Shown here: piece by piece, positions 46,203 through 58,200 of the stretch
How the letters are laid out: every line of letters begins with the position of its first letter
Numbering within the stretch: the first letter of the stretch is position 1
NCBI RefSeq assembly: GCF_004379255.2
Contig: NC_056034.1
Span: 36,025,262-36,089,261, forward strand
Reading direction: 5' to 3'
DNA from: Salvia splendens
Taxonomy: Eukaryota; Streptophyta; Magnoliopsida; Lamiales; Lamiaceae
Length of the DNA stretch: 64,000 nucleotides
Made by a program: the position numbers and the translations under genes
Notes under the pieces: model-generated
The model's database searches: none
Told to the model about the DNA's origin: nothing
The model's input: the letters and a program-made list of their open reading frames with translations, nothing else

Positions 46203-49200
46203 ATGGCTACAGTTAGTGCTACCAGAAACGGCGCGCACAAGTCTCCAAATCTTCGTACATCCGCTTCATTCAAATCAAAGCTCCCGCCGTCAAATATCCG
46301 CCGCAGTGGCGGCGCCGCTGATTCCGGTGACTTGTGTTTACTTGTTCTTGCTCACCATTTTATTTCTATTGCGATCTGATTAGCAGTGGAAGTTGCTAGC
46401 TCGACCTCATCATTTCGAGCTCGTTTTGAATTTCAATCTGCTGAATTAATTTATTTCAATTATAATTGTAATAATGGAGTGCTCATTTCAGTTGGAAGAA
46501 GAAGGCAGAGTTCGGTAAGCTCGGCTTACCGAGCTGGAACTAGCCGAGAAGAAGAAGGCAGAAGAAGGAAGCTCGGCTTTGAGCTGGAACTAGCCGAGAA
46601 GGAAGAGTTCGGTTGTGAGCCGAGAAGGAAGAGTTCGGTTGTGAGCCGAGAAGGAAGAGTTCGGTTGTGAGCCGAGGAAGGAGTTCGGTCTTAAGCCGAG
46701 GAAGGAGTTCGGTCTTGAACCGAGAAGGAAGAAGCAACCTAGCCGAACTAGCCGTTGGAGCAGCAGTTAGTTAGCTGAGATGTAGCGGTTATTCTTCTTG
46801 CTTTCTTGATTCTTCTTGTAGTTAGTTAGTAGCAGTTGCTACTTGATTGTAGAGCTTTAAATAGCTCACCGTGTATGTAGTTTAGAGTAGAGTTTAATCA
46901 ATAAAGAGTTTTCCAGTTTTCTCTCCAAGATTATCATCTTCAATACTCAAAGTGTGAGTGTGTGTGTTTTCTGCATTGTGTGATCTCATACAACAGTGAG
47001 TGTGTGTGTGATCTTATTGAGTGTGTGAAAGCCTTGTGTGTGTGAATCCTAACAAGTGGCGCCGTCTGTGGGAAGGGATATTGAAGCTGATTTGCAGAGG
47101 ATCAAACGGTTTCAGAGATGGCAGCAAGGCTTGATGCAGAAAAGTTCACAGGCAAGAATGATTATGGCCTGTGGAAGATGAAGATGAAGGCGGTTTTAAT
47201 TCAACAAGGCTTGGCGGCAGTTCTTGCAAAACCAGAGGAGAAAGGAAAGGCTCCAGTGCTTGATGAAAAAGCTCAGGCAAAGATGGAGGAGATGCAGCTC
47301 AAGGCACATTCTGCAGTGATTCTGTGCCTTGGAGATAAGGTCTTGAGGGAAGTTCAAGAAGCCAAGACTGCGGTGGAGATCTTGGACAAGTTAGATGAAG
47401 TTTACTTGGCCAAATCCTTGGCTAACCGGCTGTATCTCAAGAAGAGGCTGTATGCCTATAGTTTTTCTGGAGATAGGTCCATCATTGAGCAGCTAGAGGA
47501 GTTCAACAAGATCATTGATGACCTGGGATCTGTTGATGTCAAGATCTCAGATGAGGATAAGGCCATTCTCACATTGAATGCCTTGCCTAGCTCGTATGAC
47601 CAGCTAAGTGATGCAATTATCTATGGAAGAGATAAACCTATCACCTATGCAGAAGTCTATTCAGCCTTGATGGCCAAAGAACTCCAGAAGACAGCCAACA
47701 GAGGCTCTGCAAGCTCCAATGTTCAAGCTGCAGAGGCCTTGAATGTGAAGAAGTTCAAGAAGCAGAACTTCAAGAAGAAGTTTGAGGGCCCTAAACCCTC
47801 AAGTTCTGATGCTCAGAAGGAAACCAGAGCTTGCTATTGGTGCAAGAAACCTGGACATTTGAAGAAAGATTGTCATGCATGGAAGAGAAAGATGGCCTCT
47901 GAGGGACACAATCAATCTGATTGTGTGGAGAGTGCTGATCCCCCGGCTCAACTCATGAATATCAGTGATAGTGGGGTCAGTCATAGGTGGATAATGGACT
48001 CGGGGTGCAGCTTCCATATGTGCCCCAATAGAAGCTGGTTTCATGATCTTCAAGAAGCATCGGGTACGGTTGTTCTTGGTAATAATCACATTTGTCAGAT
48101 CAAAGGAATAGGGAAGGTAAAGCTAAGCCTACAAGATGGCTCTATAAAGATCCTAACTGGGGTGAGGTATATTCCAGAAGTAAAGAGGAACCTCATCTCA
48201 TTGGGAATGCTGGAGCAGAAAGGGTTCACCATATTGATGAGTCAAGGAAAATTGTTTGTGAAATCTGGAGATGCAGTGATGATGGAGGCTGACAGAGAGC
48301 ATATTCTCTATTATCTGAAGGCTAAGGCTGTTGATGGAGAAAGCAATGCAGTATCAGATGATTCCATAATGCTATGGCACAAGAGATTTGGCCATCCAGC
48401 AGAAGGAAGCTTGAAAGAACTCATCAAGAAGGGTCTGATCTCTGGAGATTTCAACAAGATGGACCCCTGTGAGCAGTGTATACTTGGAAAGGCTAAGAAG
48501 GCACCCTATCCTACAGGTATTCACTCTTCTACAGCCCCTTTAGACTACATACATAGTGATCTTTGGGGGCCTTCACCGGTGTGTTCAATTGGTGGAGGAA
48601 AGTATTATCTAGCTATCATTGATGACTATACAAGGAAGTTGTGGGTATATATTCTTAAAGAAAAATCTGAAACACTCACAAAGTTCAAGATATGGTGTAA
48701 GGAGGTTGAGCTAGAGAAGGGTAGAAGTGTTAAATGCTTAAGGACAGACAATGGCCTAGAGTTCTTGTCTGCTGAGTTTGATCTGTTTTGTAAAGAGAAG
48801 GGTATGAAGAGGCACCGGACTGTTCCTGATAATCCTCAGCAAAATGGTGTTGTGGAGAGGATGAATAGGACAATCCTAGAGAGGGTGAGGTGCCTACTTC
48901 TTGGGTCTGGTTTGAGCAGCAGATTCTGGGGTGAGGCTGTGTATACAGCAGCCTATCTCATCAATAAATGCCCATCTACTGCCCTGAAATCTGAAACTCC
49001 TGATTACATGTGGTATGGAGCTCATAGTGACTACTCAAAATACAAGGTGTTTGGGTGTGCAGCCTATGCTCATGCTAGGCAAAGTAAGCTTGAAGCTAGG
49101 GCTCTGAAATGTATCTTGCTGGGGTATCAGAGGGGTGTTAAGGGGTATAGGCTCTGGTGTATTGAGCCCGGTAAGCAGAAGGTCTTGGTGAGTAGGGATG

Positions 49201-52200
49201 TGGTGTTCTTGGAGGATCAGATGCCATACCTGAAAGATAAGCTGGACTCCAGTGAAGATGAGGGTGATTTCTTCAAGGTGGAGCCTGTGGGGGTTGGCCT
49301 AGGAGCAGGTGGAGTTATTGACTCAGGGAGTGAGTCTGATTCAGATAAAGAAGAGGCTCCAACTCAGGGCAACCAGGCTGGTGAGTCTATATCAGACTCT
49401 ATCAGAGACTATCAGCTTGCAAGGGACAGAGTTAGAAGAGAAACAAGGCCACCAACAAAGTTCTCTGATGTTGTGTATTATGCTCTGTGTGCAGCTGAAA
49501 GTATTGATGGTGCAGATCCACTCACATATAAAGAAGCTATGCAGAGCAAAGATAGAGAAAGATGGATTGAAGCCATGAATGAGGAAATAGAGTCTTTACT
49601 CAAGAACAAAACATGGATTTTGGTGGACAAATCCAAGCTGAATACAGATGGAAAGGAGAGGAAGCTGATCAGTTGCAAGTGGTTGTTTAAAAAGAAGGTA
49701 GAAACCACTGATAAAGACAGAATCAGGTTCAAGGCAAGGCTGGTGGCTAGAGGCTTTACACAGCAGGAGGGAATCGATTTCAATGAAGTGTTTGCACCTG
49801 TTGTGAAGCACACTTCGATTAGGATTCTATTGGCTGTGGTGAATCAGCTTGACTGGGAGCTACAACAGCTTGATGTGAAGACAGCCTTCCTCAATGGAGA
49901 TCTAGAGGAAACTATCTTCATGGAACAGCCAGAGGGCTATGTGAAGATTGGAGAAGAAGGCAAGGTGTGCCTGTTACAGAAAAGTCTTTATGGACTTAAG
50001 CAAAGTCCTAGACAGTGGAATAAGAAGTTTGATGCACAGATGAAGAAGATTGGCTTCTCCAAGTCAGAATATGATGATTGCATCTACATCAAGAAGGCAG
50101 GCAGGACTCCCATTGCCTACCTATTACTCTATGTGGATGATATGCTACTTGCAGGGCCTTCTATGACAGAAATTCAGAAAGTTAAACAAGATCTGAAGTC
50201 AAGCTTTGAAATGAAGGATCTAGGAGAGTCAAGGAAGATCCTAGGCATACATATTCAGAGAGATAGAGGCTGCAAGAAGCTGTGGATGCTGCAAACTGAC
50301 TATATTGAGAAAGTTTTGCAGAGATTCAAAATGGAAAATGCAAAAGCTGCATCAACTCCTCTGTCCCAGAGTTTTAAGCTATCAAAGGAACAAGCCCCTA
50401 AAACTAAGCAAGAGGCTGATGAGATGAAGGCTATCCCTTATGCTAGTGTTGTTGGGAGTATCATGTACACTATGATTTGTACAAGACCAGATCTTGCTCA
50501 TGCTATCTCAGTGACTAGCAGATACATGGCAGACCCGGGGAAGGAGCATTGGAATGCTCTTAAGTGGATATTGAGGTACATGAAGTCAACTAAGGACTGG
50601 GGGATTGTGTTCAATGGCTGGGAAGGTGAATCTGAGGAGGTTGTGCAGGGCTATTGTGATGCAGACTATGCTGCAAACCTGGACAACAGAAAGTCCCAAA
50701 CAGGTTATCTTTTCACCATGTTTGGAACTGTAATCAGCTGGAAGTCAGGGTTGCAAAGTGTTGTTGCTCTCTCAACAACAGAATCAGAGTATATAGCTCT
50801 CACTGCAGCTGTACAGGAGAGTTTTTGGATTCAGGGAGTGATTTCTGATTTTGGTTTTGACCAAAAGACAATGGTGATTCATTGTGACAGCAGCTCAGCT
50901 ATGTGCTTGGCTAAACATCCGGGTTTTCATGAAAGGAGCAAGCACATAGACATAAAGTTGCATTTCATTAGAGATGAGATTGAAAAGGGGAGAGTGAAGG
51001 TGATTAAGATTAACACCTTGCACAATCCGGCTGACATGCTAACAAAGTCTCTAGGAAGAGACAAGTTTGATCATTGCAAGAAATTGATCAATGTTTGTGC
51101 AAGAACTGAGATGAGCCCTCAGGTGGAGAATTGTAATAATGGAGTGCTCATTTCAGTTGGAAGAAGAAGGCAGAGTTCGGTAAGCTCGGCTTACCGAGCT
51201 GGAACTAGCCTGGAACTAGCCGAGAAGAAGAAGGCAGAAGAAGGAAGCTCGGCTTTGAGCTGGAACTAGCCGAGAAGGAAGAGTTCGGTTGTGAGCCGAG
51301 AAGGAAGAGTTCGGTTGTGAGCCGAGAAGGAAGAGTTCGGTTGTGAGCCGAGGAAGGAGTTCGGTCTTAAGCCGAGGAAGGAGTTCGGTCTTGAACCGAG
51401 AAGGAAGAAGCAACCTAGCCGAACTAGCCGTTGGAGCAACAGTTAGTTAGCTGAGATGTAGCGGTTATTCTTCTTGCTTTCTTGATTCTTCTTGTAGTTA
51501 GTTAGTAGCAGTTGCTACTTGATTGTAGAGCTTTAAATAGCTCACCGTGTATGTAGTTTAGAGTAGAGTTTAATCAATAAAGAGTTTTCCAGTTTTCTCT
51601 CCAAGATTATCATCTTCAATACTCAAAGTGTGAGTGTGTGTTTTCTGCATTGTGTGATCTCATACAACAGTGAGTGTGTGTGTGATCTTATTGAGTGTGT
51701 GAAAGCCTTGTGTTTGTGAATCCTAACAATAATGAATTAATTGTTTGGAGCTCTTTTGTTTGTGCGCCTATGTGTGATATATGCATTTTCTCTTTTACTG
51801 CTTGTGCATATATTTAGTTCTAGCAATTATAGTTTGAATTCGGCGAGGATCCAGCTGAAGAACGTCAGTGAAAATGTAAGACGGCTAGCTGACATTTTAT
51901 GAAAATGTGATGTGATTTTCTGGCAAAGTGTAAACTAAGATTGATGATGACTTTAGCTTCTTCCACAGTTATGTGGTCTGGGATGCCGCGTGGAAGATAA
52001 CGAGGCAATAGCATTTACATTTACATAAACCTACGTTTACCGGGATATTCCCTGTCCCGGTGTAGCCAGAAAATATTAATTGAGGAGGTAAGCTATTTTA
52101 CAATTTTGACAGTAGAAAAAAAGGTTGCGCAGGGTTTAAGATCCATCCTCTGTCTTGCTAGTCACACACCTGATTGCCAAGAGATCGTTATGGAATTTTG

Positions 52201-55200
52201 ATCGTATCAGAGAGATTTTCTAGATTTTCATGGTTAAATTAGCGTGTTGTTCCTTTGGAATTTGTAGAAATATTTATAAAGTGGATAGACCATTAGTAGA
52301 ATAGATATACAATCAATTAGTGATCCCTTATACTAGTATAACTATTATGAGTTAGCGAACTATTTGACTTCTATGCCTCTTTATGTTTTTAGACCTGATA
52401 AAGCACTAGAGGAAGATATAACATTTTAGGAGGCTAAATCTGATTATTGTATGCTACTTGGGCAGTTTCAGGAAGAGTCCGAGTTGCTGTACGATTGCGA
52501 CCTCAAAATACTGAAGAGTTGGTAGCAGATGCAGATTTTGCTGATTGTGTGGATTTGCAGCCCGAGGTTCTAGAGCTAATTTTAATCTTTATATATAGCT
52601 CTGATATTCTACTTTTAGCTCTATATCTTATAACAAGCTTTGATGCATTTTCTCTACACATATTTATTTACAGCTTAAAAGGTTGAAACTTCGTAAAAAC
52701 AATTGGGAGTCAGATACTTATGAGTTTGATGAAGTCCTGACTGAATTTGCGTCACAAAAGCGTGTCTATGAAGTTGTTGCCAAACCTGTTGTTGAGGTGA
52801 GTTTGGCAGAGCTTTATTATGATCTCAAATTTTGAGCATTTCGTTCTGAACTCTAGAGCAAATTTGTTGAGCTGAAAGAGAGTATTTTTGGTATTCCTGG
52901 ATATTCACGGCCTACAGAGGAGTACATATGGATAGGTTTAATTATAACTATTTATTTTTATGTCAGCATTTGGCTCATGTTTAATATTTCTATCTTGGAC
53001 ATCTTTTTGCTTAATATCGATCATCAGATTGAAAGAGTACGCTTTGTAATGGAATTCTCTTTTTTTTTTCATCTGTTATATTTCATGCACAGATAAGGTG
53101 TTTTGAACTCTCTCTTGATTATTAATTCTGTGCTGTTTCTTTTCTTTCCTAGAGTGTTTTAGAGGGTTACAATGGGACAGTGATGGCTTATGGTCAAACC
53201 GGAACTGGGAAGACGTATACTCTTGGCCGATTGGGTGATGAAGATACCTCTGCTCGGGGTATAATGGTTCGTGCGATGGAGGATATACTTGCAAACATCT
53301 CACCTGAGACTGATTCTATTTCAGTTTCATTCCTGCAGGTTGCACAGGCTACCTACATGCTTCAATATTGGTTCCATCATTATGAACATCTTTCTTTGTT
53401 CAGTTTTGTTATTTCTAGAAGATCCTTATAATATTAAATGCTAATCTAATTTATAACTATTGGTTTTTTATGTAGCTTTATATGGAATCCATCCAAGATC
53501 TACTGAACCCAGCTAATGATAATATATCAATTGTTGAGGACCAGAAAACTGGTGATGTTTCTTTGCCAGGGGCTACTGTCTGCGAGATCAGAGACCAGCA
53601 AAGTTTCATTCAACTCTTACGCTTAGGGGAAGCGCATAGGATTGCTGCCAACACCAAACTGAACACTGAATCTTCTCGGAGTCACGCCCTTCTGATGGTA
53701 AATATTGGTAGTATTTAGTGCTTTAATTTTTGGTTGCCTTTTCATTTTGGCCTCTGTAGCTATGAAACTCATATGTCATAGTATAGGTACATGTCAAGAA
53801 GTCTGTAGTGGACAGGGACGAATTTTGTCTTGAAGCACAAAATTGCTCAATTGGTAATTTGAGGCCTCCTATACTACGTAAAGGCAAACTGATCGTGGTA
53901 GATCTTGCTGGTTCCGAACACATTCACAAATCAGGTCTTTTGAAACTCTCTACCTAAGACCCCCGTCAGTTTCATAGCTGCTCCTCTTAACCTAGTTTAA
54001 GCCATAGCAGGAGTGCATTGCCTCTGGAATTTTTGATCTTGGATTGAGTTTGTTGATGCTGAATCTATATAGTTGTTTATCTGTCGCTAAATAAGAGTCA
54101 GTCAAGATCATACTCGTTCATTGATTAATATTGTGTTCTGTGGTTTACTATATGAATTTTTTATCTGATGAGCTTTTTATTGTTTCTTGAAGGAAGCGAG
54201 GGTCATATGCTAGAAGAAGCCAAGTCTATAAATCTTTCACTTAGTGCCTTAGGGAAATGTATAAATGCTTTGGCAGAAAACAGTCCTCATGTCCCAGTTC
54301 GAGATTCAAAGCTTACAAGGCTACTTAAAGATTCATTTGGAGGTCAGCCTTTGTGCTTGTTTTAAATATATATTGTGATCTTCTGTTGAACTATACATTT
54401 CTTAGAACTTCAGTAATTTGTCATGACACTTTGTGAAGCAATATTATCACAATTTCACATAACCTATTCCAAAAATTGGTATTGTATATCTGTTTGTGGT
54501 TGCATTGTTCGTATTTACAATGTCATAACCTATAATCCAACAGTATATACAGAGTCAGGATATGTTTTAAACTTGGTTGATCTGACTTTGTGTTCTCTGG
54601 TTTGCTGCAGGGACATCCAGAACTTCATTAGTTGTCACAATTGGTCCATCTCCACGTCATCGAGCAGAGACTGCAAGTACCATAATGTTTGGGCAAAGGG
54701 TGAGTTGTTAGTAGCAGACATTGCAATCCAGAGCTAAGTAAAGATTTAAGTCCTTGCATACCTTAAATTCAAAAAGACAGAAGTGGTTTGTTTATTGAAC
54801 TAGATTTTGACATTAACATATGTGGACATCTGATTTATCTCAGGCTATGAAAGTGGAGAACATGCTGAAGATTAAGGAAGAATTTGACTACAAAAGCTTG
54901 GCCAAAAGACTTGAGATGGAAATTGATAAACTTATGACTGAGAATGAAAGGCAGCTAAAGGTTTATGAAAATGAGATTGAAAGAATCAGATTGGAAGCAC
55001 AGAAACGTGTAGCTGAGGCTGAAGGGAATTATGTGGAAGCCTTAGAGGTATACTTATGCCTTCATATGCCTCTGAACTCCTGAAAATCTCCTTGTACATA
55101 GAATACTGTTCAGAATTTCTACAGAAATAATTAGTCTAGTTTACAGTAGTACTGTTAGCTCTTCTGACTCCTCTGGAAAGGTTATCTAAGCTACTTGATC

Positions 55201-58200
55201 TGTTTAGTTTCGTGACCCTTCTCTACCTTTTGTATTAGGAGGAGAAAACCAAATGTCAGATGGATTATATGGAGTCAATTAAGAGGCTTGAGGAGAAGTG
55301 GACCATCAACCAGCAAAAGCATGCAATTAATGCAGAGGTAGTTTGGGTTTGCAGCCATCATATCCTGTAGTATTGGTAACTTGCCCCTCCAATTTTTAAC
55401 ACGACAATACCTTTTATTTGGTTACCACTTTCTCAAAGTTTAGTGAGGTTATTTAGTTACTCTCACGCAGATTAACAATGGTGCTGGTAATGAAAAGGTT
55501 GCGGAGCTAAAAAGATTGCTTCAGGATGAAGTTTGTCTACGAAAAGCAGCTGAAGATGAAATTCAGAAGATAAAAAATCAGCTATATAGATTTTCAAAGA
55601 TGGAGGTATGATATTAGTAAAATTGGTTTCATCTCCAAAAATATTGATCCTTCGATGTGTGCTTAATGAGCTACTTATGACTAACTAGTGTTGTGTAGTT
55701 GGCAGGAAGAAACTCTGATGGCTTTAGCATTCATCAAGTGCTGGAAGAGGAGAGTTGTCAGAAAAAGAAACTAGAAGAAGAAGTGAGAGTTTTAAGGAGT
55801 CTACTGGCACAAATATCTATTGAAGCTCATCAAGTATGTCTTATGCTGACTGCTAGTTTGTTTAGTGGTTTAAATTATCTATTATGTTGGATGTACATTA
55901 ATCAGTCTTAGTGTCTTACTATAACAAATACTTTGTGCCCTTGCATAGTTCTATAGTTCTATGTTAGAGTTATCTCGTTTGTGACTGCTCTGATTGTCCT
56001 ATAATCTGAAGCTGAAGCCCTTTGATATAAAATTGTACATTGTGTTGTGGATTTTTTTTGAGAACTAATACTTAAGCAGTCTATTCTGTTTTGAAGAGGT
56101 GGAATTAGATTATAAAGTTGATTCATTTATGGCAGGGTATGCTTAATGTGTTAATCATTTTCAAATGTTGATAGATAAGTCGTTAGTATATCTCCTTGGA
56201 TAAAACAAGAACTCATTCGTATAAATGTAATAACCTTTTCATTTGCGCCTTAAGTTTTTCCTGCATGAGCATTACTTCTATAATAACTGGCTCAACCTTT
56301 TCTTGATTTTTATGTCCACAGTTCAGGAGCTATCCAGATGGATCCAACTCTGCCAACCCCCTACTTGGTCTAGATTCCTTAGAACCACTTAATCAAATGC
56401 GGTCAAGAGATTGTAATAATGGAGAACGAGCATCTATTACAAACCTTCATGAACAAGATGTTGGTTATGGCTTTCTATCATATCATTATCATTTCAGGTT
56501 ATCTTCTTGTTTTTGTATTCATCTGCCACTTGATATAACAGTTGGATTGCAAAAGATATTATCATTACTTCAGTCTGAGGATGCTAATGTACGAACACAT
56601 GCGGTAAAAGTGGTAGCCAACTTAGCTGCAGAAGGTATTTTCACTTTTGCTCTCATATGCATCATCCGAAATGCTCAAAGTTCTCCCTTTGATATTGCCG
56701 AATTTTTCTGTGTTTCATTCTACTGGAAAAGTCTTGTATCATAGGATTTTGTATGATAGATAGTAATGACTGACAAATAGGAGTATATATTTACAGCAAG
56801 ATGATGTTGAAAAAAAAGTACTATTCAATTCGTTCAAACCGAAACTGAAGATGGAATTCAGTTTTGGTTTAGTCAGAAACAAAATGAGTTGTTTGGTTTG
56901 GTCCATTGGTTGTCTGTTCAACCACCCTATGCTCACCCCTATACCATCCTATGATCCTACCAGAACCTCAATTATTGTTTTTAATAGTGATGAATCCTAT
57001 GGCACTGTCGGAAACTTACATTTGACCATATTTTGTACATAACAGAAGGAAATCAGGAAAAGATAGTTGAAGCTGGTGGTCTCACTTCATTGCTAATGCT
57101 CCTTAGAACATACGATGATGAAACAATTCATAGAATTGCAGCTGGCGCTATTGCTAATCTTGCTATGAATGGTATAGTACATGTTTGTTGTGTTAGTATT
57201 TTTTGTGTTCACTGGAACAATATTTGTAGTTCCACTCTCCTTCATATCTTCACTTGCTCTGTTTCTAAGAGTGGAACTGTGACCTTAAAGGCCTAATTGA
57301 TGATCCTTTTTTCATTTCTTTCATCATTGACTCATTCTATAATTATTTTCCTGGTTTCAGAGGCTAACCAAGAGCTCATAATGGCCCAAGGTGGAATCTG
57401 TCAGTTAGCTATGACAGCTACTGATGCAGAAGATCCTCAGACTCTAAGAATGGTTGCTGGAGCAATAGCTAATCTCTGTGGCAATGGTAAGGTTATCGTG
57501 TGTTGCTTCTTAATAAGCTCTATTGTCAACATCCTAGTGGTCTTCAACTGATATGGATCCTTTTTTTTACTTTACACATGGGATTTGATGAGGAGAATGT
57601 TTGAGATTTTCATTCTCATGACATGATGTAGGACTGATCCCATATATTATCAAGAATTGGCATTCATTGCTCTGATTGGATCCATAATGTATTTCATTTC
57701 AACCGACTTAGCCCCCTCAAAGTTTTTCCCATGGGTCACCTACCATCCGTATTTTGTAGTGATTTTCTTGATTCTCAGTCTGTGTCTATGGTTTTCAGAT
57801 AAACTGCAAATGAGATTGAGGTCAGAAGGTGGCATGAAAGCTCTATTAGGGATGGTGAGATGTAGACATCCTGATGTTCTATCTCAAGTTGCCCGTGGTA
57901 TTGCAAATTTTGCGAAGTGTGAATCTAGGGCTTCTAGTCAAGGTGAACTCTAGCTTTATATTTTATGTATGCTTTGAATAAAAAAGAATCACCAGCCGGA
58001 GAATTCATACCTTAGCAAAGGCAGTCACTATTTGATTCATGACCTTGAACGATATGGTGCTTCAGTTACAGGATCAAGGCACGGCCGTTCCCTCCTGATA
58101 GATGATGGCGCATTACCGTGGATAGTACAAAATGCCAACAGCGAAGCTTCACTGATCAGGCGCCATGTCGAGCTTGCACTCTGCCACCTCGCACAGCATG

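Larger units (their letters stand above)
46467..51728 (+). mobile_element. Full-length Ty1-copia retrotransposon (element 2) in ARK intron 1
   Basis: The LTRs are 46467-47054 (588 bp) and 51132-51728 (597 bp). The target duplication ATAAT is at 46462-46466 and 51729-51733. The primer-binding-like TGGCGCCGTCTGTGGGA starts at 47057, and a purine tract lies just before 51132. The length difference is an 11-bp duplication (CTGGAACTAGC) and a 2-bp GT loss. Base substitutions are few. It is inserted in the same orientation as the kinesin gene, and its coding frame is intact. Confidence 0.95.

Noticed and set aside
46386..46670. Coding exon after kinesin exon 1
   Set aside because: The frame runs from intron sequence into Copia LTR repeats; exon 1 joins exon 2 at 52472 in the correct phase.
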